Position numbers and translations under genes: made by a program. From CAYWKU01 sp964459325 (GTDB taxonomy: Bacteria > RBG-13-61-14 > CAYWKU01), in NCBI GenBank assembly GCA_964459325.1, contig CAYWKU010000052.1, positions 1 to 19,024 on the forward strand: 19,024 nt of DNA. The letters are read 5' to 3'. Below the pieces are notes generated by a model that was given only the letters and a program-made list of their open reading frames with translations, was not told the origin of the DNA and did not search any database. Each line of letters opens with the position of its first letter. The stretch's first letter is position 1. Positions 1 through 7,988 of this stretch are shown one piece after another.

Positions 1-167
1 GTGTGGAGAGGGATATCATCACCAAGCAATGACTGGTCACCGTTGGCGTCGCCGTAGAATGTTTTGGTGACCTCAGGAGCGTTGTACGCCATGGAAGCTG
101 TGGTAGAGAACAATACCAGGCAGGCGATTGCCCCCAGTATGAGTAATATTCTACCGTTTTTACTCAT
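1..167 (-). CDS. N-terminal part of an exported protein with a dockerin-like calcium loop (cut by window edge)
   Basis: Only the first 55 residues are present; the gene runs off the left edge. The start ATG at 167 has AGGAG eight bases upstream; a second in-frame ATG at 173 lies too close to that site. Residues 5-28 look like a Sec signal peptide (hydrophobic core LLILGAIACLVLF, probable cleavage after ASMA at 27). The mature part begins YNAPEV and soon contains GDANGDQSLLGDDI, which has the D-x-N-x-D-x6-D spacing of a dockerin/EF-hand-type calcium loop. Such loops are known from dockerin domains and other secreted calcium-binding proteins. No family can be named from so short a piece. Confidence 0.7.
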   Translation of the reverse strand, partial: MSKNGRILLILGAIACLVLFSTTASMAYNAPEVTKTFYGDANGDQSLLGDDIPLH

Positions 168-185
168 CCGCATTTCTCCTTTCTT

Positions 186-214
186 TTTAAACCAACTAAC
201 TAAATAACTTTCAA
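186..214 (-). promoter_or_regulatory. Candidate sigma-70 promoter for the exported-protein gene
   Basis: On the minus strand TTGAAA (214-209) is separated by exactly 17 bases from TTTAAA (191-186). Transcription would start only about 10-20 bases before the start codon at 167, giving a very short leader that begins near the ribosome site. The -10 is weak (4 of 6), so this is tentative. Confidence 0.3.
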
Positions 215-409
215 CCAAAAAACTTCTTCCTTTTTTTTAACTTGCCCGATTTTACTCCCTTTTCGCAGCTAATGAGTTTCGTAGCAGTTTGTCATTTCAA
301 AAGCTGTTGATACTATGGCAACCCTCCTTTCTCTTAACTTCACTTTAATAATGGCTAAAATCTCAAATTATTCGAGAACCTTTCACCAACTCGTCGGTCT
401 AATAACAAC

Positions 410-448
410 AAAAAAGGCATATCTCCAGTACATTTTCATCCACTGGAG
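410..448 (-). terminator. Hairpin with nearby T-run on the minus strand (terminator or leader attenuator candidate)
   Basis: CTCCAGT (423-429) and ACTGGAG (442-448) form a perfect 7-bp inverted repeat with a 12-base loop. Read on the minus strand, the stem is followed after a few bases by GCC and a run of T (complement of the A-run at 410-415). No minus-strand gene precedes it, so if functional it would lie in the leader of the gene starting at 167. The distance between stem and T-run weakens the case. Confidence 0.25.
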
Positions 449-589
449 GCGATTTGGCCCTCACAAAAGAAAACCGCTCAGACGAAAACCAAAATGTTCA
501 ATTACCCCTTACACTTTTACAGTACCCAAATAACGCACTAGTTTTTTACCATAAATTGCCCCGGGTTGTCAAGGGCTTTTTCGGGAAAT

Positions 590-618
590 TTGAATTTTTT
601 TTTATTTGGGGTTATAAT
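590..618 (+). promoter_or_regulatory. Sigma-70-type promoter for the gspLMN operon
   Basis: TTGAAT (590-595) and a perfect TATAAT (613-618) are 17 bases apart. The start of transcription would fall near 625, about 60 bases before the gspL ATG. This places gspL first in its operon instead of downstream of other secretion genes. Confidence 0.6.
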
Positions 619-683
619 TAGCGTAGTTTTGGAGCTTATGAAGCAGAAAAATTAAGTAAATTACTTAAAATTATGGAGGCCGG

Positions 684-2126
684 ATGCCCAGGAAAATCAT
701 AGGAGCCGACCCTGAGGGTGACAATCTCATCATAGTGGAAGTGTTTGAGTCCCTCCGAAAATCGGAGCTCACGGGGGCTTCCACTATAAGTATAGGCAAC
801 TCTTCCATGGGGGATGAGGAAGCCTGGACGGCGGAGTTGCCCCTTCCTCAGGAGTTGGTAACCAACAGGATAGTTCATTTCCCCTTTTCCGGGTCAAGAA
901 AAATCGAGCAGGCTACCGCTTTCGAGCTGGAAAGCTGGGCGCCATTCGGTTCCGATGAGTTCAGCGCCGACTATCAAATTATAGAAAAAGAAAAGAATTC
1001 GGCTACTGCGCTCGTTGCCGGCGCCAAAAAGGAAGCCGTAAGGGATTGGATAGATGAATGGAGCCAAAAGGGGGTGGCGCCCAGGTCGGCGGTTCCGGAG
1101 GCATTTGCTTACCGCAACCTGGCCTCTCAAATGGAAGTCGGCAAAAACGAGGTGCTGGCTTTTCTTGACGTGAGGGATACCCGATGCATTCTTTCAATCA
1201 CTCAGGGGGACAGGGCGCTGACCGGCCGGGGCCTTCCCTGGGGAACTGACGATTTTTCCGATGAAACCGGCGCGGAAGGAGAACAACTCCCGTCCGGGAG
1301 CTCTTTCGGGCGGCTTTTTCATGAAATTTCAAATACTTTCAGGTTTCTTGAGGTGGAAGAAGGAAAGGTTCCGGAAGCGCTTTACCTTTGCGGCAAAGGA
1401 GCAAATAAACCCGGACTTGCGGATAAACTGTCCGACAAACTGAACCTGAAGACCGAAATATGGGCCGGTCCCGACAGCACGGAAGTCAAGCTGGGTCCCG
1501 AACACGCCCTGGCCCTTGCCCTGGCGCTGGAACATTCCCGCCCTTCCAAGGGCATTAACTTAAGGAAAGGGGAGCTGGCTTATCGCACCGAAACTGCCAT
1601 AATCGGGGAAAAGCTTATTGTGCCGGCGGTTTTCGCGGCGGGCATACTTATGCTGTTAATGGTTAACTCACTGTTTCACAACCAGATTCTCCAATCCCGG
1701 GTCAGCGAGCTGGACGCCCAGATAGCGGCGGTGGCCAAGGGTTTGATGCCGGAAAAGGAAGTGAGGCCTTCCAACGCTCTCGGGGTTATCAACGAGGAGT
1801 TGGAAAACACCCGAAAGCTGGTCAAGGCCATCGGAAAAACCGAGCGTATTACCCCCCTTAACGCCATGACGGTGATAAGCCGGGAAATACCCTCGGAAAT
1901 TAACACCGATGTAGACGAACTTACCCTTACCGACAGAATACTTACATTGGGTGGGACTATAAATCAATATTCCGAAATGGACGCCATTATAGACAAGCTG
2001 AAGGGGTTTGAAGCTTTCAAAAGGTTCGACCCTCCCACATTGCGCGAAAAGATGGGAGACGAGGGAGGAGTAAGATTCACCCAGAAAATATTTCTTACCG
2101 AAGAAGAAAAGGAGGAAGGCGGTTGA
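684..2126 (+). CDS. gspL: GspL-type inner-membrane platform protein of type II secretion
   Basis: 480 residues. GspL links the cytoplasmic secretion ATPase (GspE) to the inner-membrane platform. Residues about 1-285 form an actin-like cytoplasmic domain resembling PilM, ending in the conserved region GPEHALALALALEHS. INLRKGELAYR (291-301) leads into one membrane helix at about 311-331. The rest is periplasmic, first a coiled-coil-like segment (334-352) and then a ferredoxin-like fold region up to about 470. The start at 684 has GGAGG four bases upstream. gspM follows after one base and gspN after that, which supports GspL over a stand-alone PilM/PilN fusion. No gspC-K genes lie beside it in this window. 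A type IV pilus PilM-PilN fusion is the main alternative. Confidence 0.85.
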   Translation: MPRKIIGADPEGDNLIIVEVFESLRKSELTGASTISIGNSSMGDEEAWTAELPLPQELVTNRIVHFPFSGSRKIEQATAFELESWAPFGSDEFSADYQIIEKEKNSATALVAGAKKEAVRDWIDEWSQKGVAPRSAVPEAFAYRNLASQMEVGKNEVLAFLDVRDTRCILSITQGDRALTGRGLPWGTDDFSDETGAEGEQLPSGSSFGRLFHEISNTFRFLEVEEGKVPEALYLCGKGANKPGLADKLSDKLNLKTEIWAGPDSTEVKLGPEHALALALALEHSRPSKGINLRKGELAYRTETAIIGEKLIVPAVFAAGILMLLMVNSLFHNQILQSRVSELDAQIAAVAKGLMPEKEVRPSNALGVINEELENTRKLVKAIGKTERITPLNAMTVISREIPSEINTDVDELTLTDRILTLGGTINQYSEMDAIIDKLKGFEAFKRFDPPTLREKMGDEGGVRFTQKIFLTEEEKEEGG

Positions 2127-2127
2127 T

Positions 2128-2655
2128 ATGGAGCCGCGCGAGAGGGAAAAGATAGTTTTTACCGGCGGCATGGCGGCGGCCATATTGATTATAATAGCCA
2201 TATTCGCCGGGCAGGTGATGAGCAAGCAGGACGAGTTGCGCTCATCGATATCCGGAAAAGAGAAAGCGCTCAATGAGATAAAGGACTCCGCGGCCGAGTA
2301 TTCGAAAGTCCTCGCCCGCGCCCGGGATATTAAGTCCAGGATGCGGGACACTTCCCCCCTGCTGTCTTATCTGGAAAACCTGACCCGGGAGGCCGGCATC
2401 GGGGATGCAACCCTCAAAGTAATGCGCACCACGCCCAGCGAATACTTCCAGGAAACGGCGGTGGAAGTCAAGGCTGAAAACCTGAACTTGCGCCAGGTGA
2501 CCGCCCTGCTTAACCTCATAGAAACCTCCCCGAGGTTTTTGAGGGTTAAGTATTTTCACATCAAGACGCCGTATGCTCACCAGGAACTTTTGAACCTGAC
2601 TATTCAGGTAAGCGCTTATTCTAAAAAGGAAGAACAGGCCCGGGAGGCCGATTAA
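2128..2655 (+). CDS. gspM: GspM-type type II secretion platform protein
   Basis: 175 residues. GspM is a small bitopic inner-membrane protein that partners GspL. Visible here are a short charged cytoplasmic tail, one membrane helix (about residues 10-31, rich in A/I), a heptad-like charged region (33-75) and a C-terminal domain with alternating beta/alpha pattern, as expected for the ferredoxin-like fold of GspM/PilO. The ATG is one base after the gspL stop, and GGAGG lies inside the end of gspL, so the two are translationally linked. Sequence alone would not separate GspM from PilO; the neighbours GspL and GspN favour GspM. Confidence 0.8.
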   Translation: MEPREREKIVFTGGMAAAILIIIAIFAGQVMSKQDELRSSISGKEKALNEIKDSAAEYSKVLARARDIKSRMRDTSPLLSYLENLTREAGIGDATLKVMRTTPSEYFQETAVEVKAENLNLRQVTALLNLIETSPRFLRVKYFHIKTPYAHQELLNLTIQVSAYSKKEEQAREAD

Positions 2656-2667
2656 AAAGCACCGGAA

Positions 2668-3579
2668 ATGGAATCCTACTCGCTTCAATCCGAACAAATC
2701 CGCTCTCCGTCCCGGAGGTTCGTAATTTCCGGGTATATCGGCATTTTTCTTTTAGCATATTTCGCTTTCCTTATAATTACGTTTCCCTACGACCTTCTGG
2801 CTCAGGGGGTTTTGAGCAAATTCAAATCCCACTTACCGGTATCCATTGAAATTGGGCGTATAAACCCTCACCTCCCGTCGGGATTTACCGCCGGAAACCT
2901 GGAAGTCGGGCCCTTACCGAACAAAAGCGAAGACCAAAACAGAGGCGAGGATAAAAAAATTCAAGTAGATTCATTGGATTTCGAAACTTCCCTTATCAAA
3001 CTGATTTTCGGCGAAATAGTGGCCTCGGCCGATGCAAAACTTTACAACGGCAAGATAAAATTGGACTATTCGGGCACCTCCGAAGCCGGGGATGTGAAAT
3101 TCGGCATTATTTCAGTGAATGTGGGCCCTTTGCTTAAAGCCGCCGCAGGCGTTCCATTTGATATCAGAGGCGAAATCGGGGGCGCCGGTGAATTTCACGT
3201 TGACGCCCATAAGGTGTCCGCAAATAAAGGCTCTATCAAGCTGCATTCCGGGAACCTGAAGGCCATTGACGTGGACATGGCTCTGATGACTTCCGATTTC
3301 AATTTTTCAAAAGCAAAGGCCGAGCTGGAACTGGAAAGGGGACGCATTTTAACCGTAAATTCGTTAATACTCGAGGGGGAACCGTGCTCCGTTGAAATGA
3401 CCGGCAGCATAAGCATACAAAGGCGAAACCTGCCCCAAAGTCAACTCAATCTTGATGTGACTCTCAAGCCAACGGCCCGGTTCGAGAATCAAATGCCCTT
3501 CTCCATGCTTACCAAGAAGGAAGAAGGCGTTTACGCCGGCAAATTGACCGGCACTTTCCAAAAGCCTTCGCTCAGATAA
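2668..3579 (+). CDS. gspN: GspN-type type II secretion protein
   Basis: 303 residues, the usual size for the GspN family found in deltaproteobacteria and Leptospira. One N-terminal membrane helix (about 19-40) is followed by a periplasmic beta-rich region with repeated short strands (for example VSIEIGRINPHLPSGFTAGN at 58-77, which resembles the AsmA-like repeats of this family). GspN is an accessory and often dispensable part of the system. The ribosome site is poor (CCGGAA), and the gene starts 12 bases after the gspM stop, so coupling to gspM is likely. Assignment rests on family-like sequence and on order L-M-N. Confidence 0.75.
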   Translation: MESYSLQSEQIRSPSRRFVISGYIGIFLLAYFAFLIITFPYDLLAQGVLSKFKSHLPVSIEIGRINPHLPSGFTAGNLEVGPLPNKSEDQNRGEDKKIQVDSLDFETSLIKLIFGEIVASADAKLYNGKIKLDYSGTSEAGDVKFGIISVNVGPLLKAAAGVPFDIRGEIGGAGEFHVDAHKVSANKGSIKLHSGNLKAIDVDMALMTSDFNFSKAKAELELERGRILTVNSLILEGEPCSVEMTGSISIQRRNLPQSQLNLDVTLKPTARFENQMPFSMLTKKEEGVYAGKLTGTFQKPSLR

Positions 3580-3595
3580 ACAGGGGAGGATAAAA

Positions 3596-4204
3596 ATGCG
3601 AAAAGAGCTTTTAATATGCTTTGCGGTCACGATTGCCGTCTTCGCCGCTATGACGTCCTTTGGCGGAGAATTGACCAAGGATGAGATGGAGGAGCTTCGA
3701 GAGGGCGAGATAATAGTCAAATATCGCAACAAGCTGGAAGGCACGGATTTGAGGGTTGTGCAGGCCACCGGCGTTATTGACGCTCCCCGGGCAAGGGTAT
3801 GGAAAGTTATCGGAGACTACGCAAATTACAAGGACTTCATGCCACAGGTTTGTGAAAGCGAAATACGCAAAAAGAAAGGAAACACCACCTGGCAGTACCA
3901 GAAACTGCATGTGCCGTGGCCCTTTCCCGGGGACGGCACATGGTACCTTATCCGCCTCGAGCATCAACCGGAAAAGTTTTTTGTACAATGGGAAATGGAA
4001 GACGGAAACATCGACATAAACCACGGCTCCTGGAAACTCGAGCCCTTCGGAGAAAAGGGGGATAAAACGATAGCCATATATAGCCTGGTGGTGGACCCCG
4101 GTTACAAACTACCCGCCTTTGTAGTGGATTTCGCCACTAAAACAACCGTCCCCAAAATAATTGAGGCCGTGCGCGAAAGGGCGCCCGACCCAAAATACGA
4201 TTAA
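3596..4204 (+). CDS. Periplasmic START/SRPBCC-fold lipid-binding-like protein
   Basis: 202 residues. Residues 1-23 are a Sec signal peptide (hydrophobic LLICFAVTIAVFAAM). From about 45 to 195 the sequence follows the START/polyketide-cyclase pattern: VVQATGVIDAPRARVWKVIG, then DYANYKDFMPQV, then a hydrophobic C-terminal helix (VPKIIEAVRERA). Proteins of this fold bind lipids or other hydrophobic ligands in a cavity; the ligand here is unknown. It lies 16 bases after gspN with a strong GGGAGGA site and no terminator between, so it is the last gene of the secretion operon. It could be a passenger gene, or it could act on lipids around the secretion apparatus. Function beyond the fold is not shown. 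Confidence 0.75.
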   Translation: MRKELLICFAVTIAVFAAMTSFGGELTKDEMEELREGEIIVKYRNKLEGTDLRVVQATGVIDAPRARVWKVIGDYANYKDFMPQVCESEIRKKKGNTTWQYQKLHVPWPFPGDGTWYLIRLEHQPEKFFVQWEMEDGNIDINHGSWKLEPFGEKGDKTIAIYSLVVDPGYKLPAFVVDFATKTTVPKIIEAVRERAPDPKYD

Positions 4205-4216
4205 CCCCCCTGCGGG

Positions 4217-6766
4217 CTATTCCACGTATCCCATGGCCCGGAGTTTTGCCTTTGTTTCGGCATCAAGTTCTTCTTTCCTCTCGATTTGCTTCCCCGAGAG
4301 TAATTCTTCGAGCTTTCTTTCGAGCCGGTTTACGAGAGTGATGTGCGATTTTGCAACGTTTTTTTGCTCCCCGGGGTCCTTTTCGATATCGTAAAGCTCC
4401 GGATAGGTGTCATCTTCGTGGACGATAAGGTGCCATTTCCCCGAAATCAGTGAATACAGCCTATCTCGGTCACCTTCAGGTTTTGTTTCGGTCACCACCG
4501 GCCTGTCGGCGGCTTTTTCCTCCAGCATCGGCATAAGACTATTCCCGTCCATGCTCGGGGGGCGTGGCAATTCGATTATATCGAGTATTGTGGGCGCTAT
4601 ATCTATCAATCGGACGCTTTTCTCTACTTTCTTACCCGGCCCGAATACCCACGGCGCCCTCCATATCATGGGCACGTGCAGGCTTTGCACGTAAAGGCCC
4701 GGGCCGTGGCCCGAATAACCGTGCTCGCCGAATTCCTCACCGTGGTCGGAGGTGAAGATTATAACCGTTTTATCCAGCACTTTTTTTTCTTTTAGAACAT
4801 CTATCAGGGCCCCGACCTGCTCATCCAGATAGGATATTTCCTTGTGATAGGCTTCCAATCGCTCGCCCCCTGGGCATTTATCGGAGCGACCTCCCACTAC
4901 CAGGGGCATAAATTCGAAAACCTTTTCCACCGGTTTGTTGCCGGTATAATCGAACTGCACCTCAAGAGGTTTCCCGCAGATAATCTCCACGTTATTGAAC
5001 ATCCAAACCTTGTTTTCAGGCGCTTTTCCGTTGAGCGTGCTTACTTGGACATTATTACCTAACCTGCTGACCAAAACAAACTTTTTTTCCCTTGCGCTCA
5101 TGCGCTCTTCGCATCTTTTGGGCGCCGAAGCTTCTATTACCAGCCGATGTTTTCCCGGTGATAGATTAACGGGAACTTCGACGCATTCATGGTAGGTAAG
5201 TTTTTGTTCGTGAACCTTTTTGTCATCCATCGAAACCGAGATGTTCATCTCAATCGACCCGGGCATCGCGTAAGGGGAGTGAGGGTCCGCATAATGTATG
5301 AACATAAAAAACTGTTCGTTCCGGTTCGCATCGAGCCATTTGATGACCTCGCGATTAACCTCTTCGGCGGGGAATTTCCAGCAATTATCGGTGCACACCA
5401 TGTGGCGCTCGTCAAACCCTCTCCACAATCCCAGCCGTTCGCTAAGAACCGCCAGGCCGGCAAACCCTACCTTCTTCTGATAGAAGGGGTTGATAATTTC
5501 CACCAGGGTCTTCTGGTCACCTGTCAGGTATCCCCCGAACGACCTCACACCGTGGTGCGCGGGCAGCTTCCCGGTAAATATCGAAGAAAACGACGGCGGA
5601 GTGACGGGATAAGCAGTATAGGCTCTTTTGAACAGAACCCCCTCTTCGGCCAACCTGTCCAAATTCGGCGTATTGACGGGGCCACCATAGCAACTCAATC
5701 TATCAGCTCTCAAGGCATCCGCTACAATCAGCAAAATGTTGGTCGAAGGCGTGGAAGAGAGCAGCTTGCCGGAGTTAATCACAAGAGCAGCTTCGTCGGG
5801 AGACTTTTCGACATTGAACTCTATCTCGCCAATGCCGGCCTCCAATTCACCTAAATCTATCTCCTCCGAAAGCATTTTACCCGGCAATCGCTTGGCTGGA
5901 ATTTTCCTTTCAAAAACTAAGGCTTTTTCTCCCGAAACATCCCGCCGGAAAATTTTCAAACGGACGGGGCCTTCCGCCTTTTTGCTTACTACTCCCCATT
6001 CCAGCTTCATCACTGTGTTTTTGAATATCCGAAGGGGAAAAGCTAATACCGAATCGACCGGGAAAACCAATGCCTTGCTTTCTTCACCCGAAGAACCTAT
6101 CAGCGACAAACCTCTGCCGCCCTGCTTTACCAATCGTTGGAGCTCCTCCGCGCTTCTGAAAAGAGCGATATAATCGAACATGGCGGAAATATTACGCTTG
6201 TCGGTGCTTTCGGGCTTGAAATCGCTCGGCCTCACGGCCCGGGAAAACTCGAAAACTATTTCATTTTTTCCGGTTTTAAGAGCGTCAGGGGGGATTTTGA
6301 GTACCGGCGAGGAGAATTTCGCTCCCAGCTCGACTTCTCCCAGTTTTTTGCCATTCAACCGCACTTTTACTCGCTGCATTTCGGCGCCCGGATACTCGAA
6401 AGACTTCGCTCGAAAAGTCAACGCCGTCGGCAACTTATCTCCCAGGTGAAAGTTAAATACGCTTTTTTTCCCCAGCGTATAAGTATATGTAAAACCCTTC
6501 CCGGTTTTCTCGGGCCTGCTCCAACCTTTTCCCAAGTGCGAACCCGCCGCCTTCGAGCCTATATCCACGAACTGAGTCGGGCTACGGTCGATAGCCCTTT
6601 CAAAATTCTCGGTAAAATCGTAGTACTCTGAAGGCGGGGGAGGTTCTTGGAGACCTTTTTCACAACAAACAAGCATAAACGCCGCAAAAAATATGAAATA
6701 TGGGAGGACGGTGAAAATTAAATTGCACCAAAATCTCTTAAACAAAAATGGCCTGTTCCTGTTCAT
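4217..6766 (-). CDS. Large lipid-anchored sulfatase/alkaline-phosphatase-superfamily protein with threonine in the nucleophile position
   Basis: 849 residues from the ATG at 6766, chosen because AAGGA lies seven bases upstream; a TTG at 6793 would add nine residues. Residues 14-35 are a lipoprotein-like signal ending LVCC. About 45-335 is a beta-rich region of carbohydrate-binding-module type. The catalytic domain starts at NILLIVADALRADRLSCYG (343-361) and includes TPPSFSSIFTG (389-399), DPH (494-496) and TSDHGEEFGEHG (672-683). True sulfatases have Cys or Ser, followed by x-P-x-R, where this protein has Thr-389 and Phe-393, so no formylglycine can form. Related proteins with T-x-P-S-H are common and usually annotated 'sulfatase'. 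Residues about 503-632 form an insertion within the domain. The gene follows the oxidoreductase gene by 61 bases. Substrate unknown; a phospho- or sulfo-transferase or hydrolase is possible. Confidence 0.8.
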   Translation of the reverse strand: MNRNRPFLFKRFWCNLIFTVLPYFIFFAAFMLVCCEKGLQEPPPPSEYYDFTENFERAIDRSPTQFVDIGSKAAGSHLGKGWSRPEKTGKGFTYTYTLGKKSVFNFHLGDKLPTALTFRAKSFEYPGAEMQRVKVRLNGKKLGEVELGAKFSSPVLKIPPDALKTGKNEIVFEFSRAVRPSDFKPESTDKRNISAMFDYIALFRSAEELQRLVKQGGRGLSLIGSSGEESKALVFPVDSVLAFPLRIFKNTVMKLEWGVVSKKAEGPVRLKIFRRDVSGEKALVFERKIPAKRLPGKMLSEEIDLGELEAGIGEIEFNVEKSPDEAALVINSGKLLSSTPSTNILLIVADALRADRLSCYGGPVNTPNLDRLAEEGVLFKRAYTAYPVTPPSFSSIFTGKLPAHHGVRSFGGYLTGDQKTLVEIINPFYQKKVGFAGLAVLSERLGLWRGFDERHMVCTDNCWKFPAEEVNREVIKWLDANRNEQFFMFIHYADPHSPYAMPGSIEMNISVSMDDKKVHEQKLTYHECVEVPVNLSPGKHRLVIEASAPKRCEERMSAREKKFVLVSRLGNNVQVSTLNGKAPENKVWMFNNVEIICGKPLEVQFDYTGNKPVEKVFEFMPLVVGGRSDKCPGGERLEAYHKEISYLDEQVGALIDVLKEKKVLDKTVIIFTSDHGEEFGEHGYSGHGPGLYVQSLHVPMIWRAPWVFGPGKKVEKSVRLIDIAPTILDIIELPRPPSMDGNSLMPMLEEKAADRPVVTETKPEGDRDRLYSLISGKWHLIVHEDDTYPELYDIEKDPGEQKNVAKSHITLVNRLERKLEELLSGKQIERKEELDAETKAKLRAMGYVE

Positions 6767-6827
6767 TGATGCTTCCTTATATACAAAATGCAAAGTCCGG
6801 ATAGTCCTGATGTGACAACCTCATCCG

Positions 6828-7847
6828 TCAACCAATCTTCAGTATTACCTTACCTTTGTTTTTCCGTTCCTGGATGTATCGGTGGGCTTCGCCCGCCTCC
6901 TCCAGTGGAAAGGACTTGTCAACCCTGGGTTTTATTCGACCGTCGTCGAGCATCTCCATCAGATTTGTCATCTGCCTCTGCAGTATATCCGCGCGTTTTG
7001 CCAGGTGATTTATGTTCACTCCCACTACGGCCTTGTTGGCGTTCATCAAACGGAGAGGATGGAACTTGTTCATCCCCATCATCTCCCTGGCCGCTTTCAT
7101 CATGCTGCGCCGGGTTCCGGAAACCACGCTGGACATTCCGAAAATCATCAACCGGCCGGCCGGGGCCAGGCAGTTGTAACTTTTTATAAGCTGCTTGCCG
7201 CCAAGCGAGTCCAGCGCTATATCCACACCCCGACCCTCTGTTATCCGCATGACTTCTTCCTCGAAGTCCCCTTCCCTGTAATTTATCAGGTGCGTCGCCC
7301 CGTTGCTTTTTGCATAGTCAAACTTGGAAGGCGAGGCGGCGCCTATCACTTCGGCGCCGACGGAGCTTGCTATCTGAGTGGCCGCGGTGCCCACTCCTCC
7401 CGCCACGGCGTGCACCAGCACTTTCTCGAAGGGCTTTAAGTTGCCCATGTAAATCAACATGTGGTGAGCGGTGACATAGTTCACCGGCACCGCCGCCCCT
7501 TGCTCGTAGCTCAACCCTTCCGGCATGGGCGCGGCCATCTGCGCGGGCACTGCCACTTTCTCAGCGTAGCCGCCGAACATTGTCATTGAAAGAACCTTCT
7601 GCCCCGTGGAAAATTCTGTAACCCCTTCGCCCGCCTTCGCCACGTTCCCGGCCACTTCATACCCAAGCAGCATGGGCGGCTTGGGCGCATCCGGGTACAA
7701 CCCCAACCGGCCCATAATATCGGCGAAGTTTACACCCGCCGCCTTCACATCAATAAGGATTTCGCCCTCCCCGGCCTCCGGGTCGGGCCTGTCCTCGACG
7801 GTGAAAACATCCGGCTCGCCGTGCCTGGGAACTATCGCAGCCTTCAT
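6828..7847 (-). CDS. Zinc-independent quinone oxidoreductase, VAT-1-like (medium-chain dehydrogenase/reductase)
   Basis: 339 residues. N-terminal GroES-like domain (about 1-120), then a Rossmann NADPH domain with AVAGGVG at 147-153, then substrate-domain return (VDKSFPLEEAGEAHRYIQER, near 310). The zinc-binding cysteines of alcohol dehydrogenases are absent; the segment GVNFADIMGRLGLYP is typical of quinone reductase/VAT-1 members. Such enzymes reduce quinones or enoyl/enone substrates with NADPH in the cytoplasm. The ATG at 7847 has GGAG five bases upstream; a GTG at 7862 would add five residues and has no better site. It may be cotranscribed with the downstream sulfatase-like gene, though no functional link is evident. 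The exact substrate cannot be read from the sequence. Confidence 0.85.
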   Translation of the reverse strand: MKAAIVPRHGEPDVFTVEDRPDPEAGEGEILIDVKAAGVNFADIMGRLGLYPDAPKPPMLLGYEVAGNVAKAGEGVTEFSTGQKVLSMTMFGGYAEKVAVPAQMAAPMPEGLSYEQGAAVPVNYVTAHHMLIYMGNLKPFEKVLVHAVAGGVGTAATQIASSVGAEVIGAASPSKFDYAKSNGATHLINYREGDFEEEVMRITEGRGVDIALDSLGGKQLIKSYNCLAPAGRLMIFGMSSVVSGTRRSMMKAAREMMGMNKFHPLRLMNANKAVVGVNINHLAKRADILQRQMTNLMEMLDDGRIKPRVDKSFPLEEAGEAHRYIQERKNKGKVILKIG

Positions 7848-7988
7848 ACCATCTCCTTTCACATGGAAACCCTCAATTAATAATCCCGCCGTATAATCTA
7901 ATGAAATGAAAAGTACCTTAACCTCACCCGGAGCGCAATCTCATCGGCCTTTGCTTTCATCCCGTCACTTGTTTACTCTAACCGGATA

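Larger units (their letters stand above)
168..683. other. 516-bp AT-rich non-coding gap between divergent genes
   Basis: No convincing gene is seen. A 72-codon plus-strand frame at 315-533 has no ribosome site and a composition unlike its neighbours. The gap holds a candidate minus-strand promoter near 186-214, a 7-bp inverted repeat at 423-448, and the gspL promoter at 590-618. Its size and low GC suggest regulatory sequence or a decayed insertion. Confidence 0.6.

Noticed and set aside
315..533. 72-codon plus-strand frame in the left intergenic gap
   Set aside because: No ribosome site or promoter, no domain-like pattern, AT-rich non-coding composition.
1668..2351. Minus-strand 227-codon frame opposite gspL and gspM
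   Set aside because: Antisense to two supported genes, no ribosome site, mixed composition.
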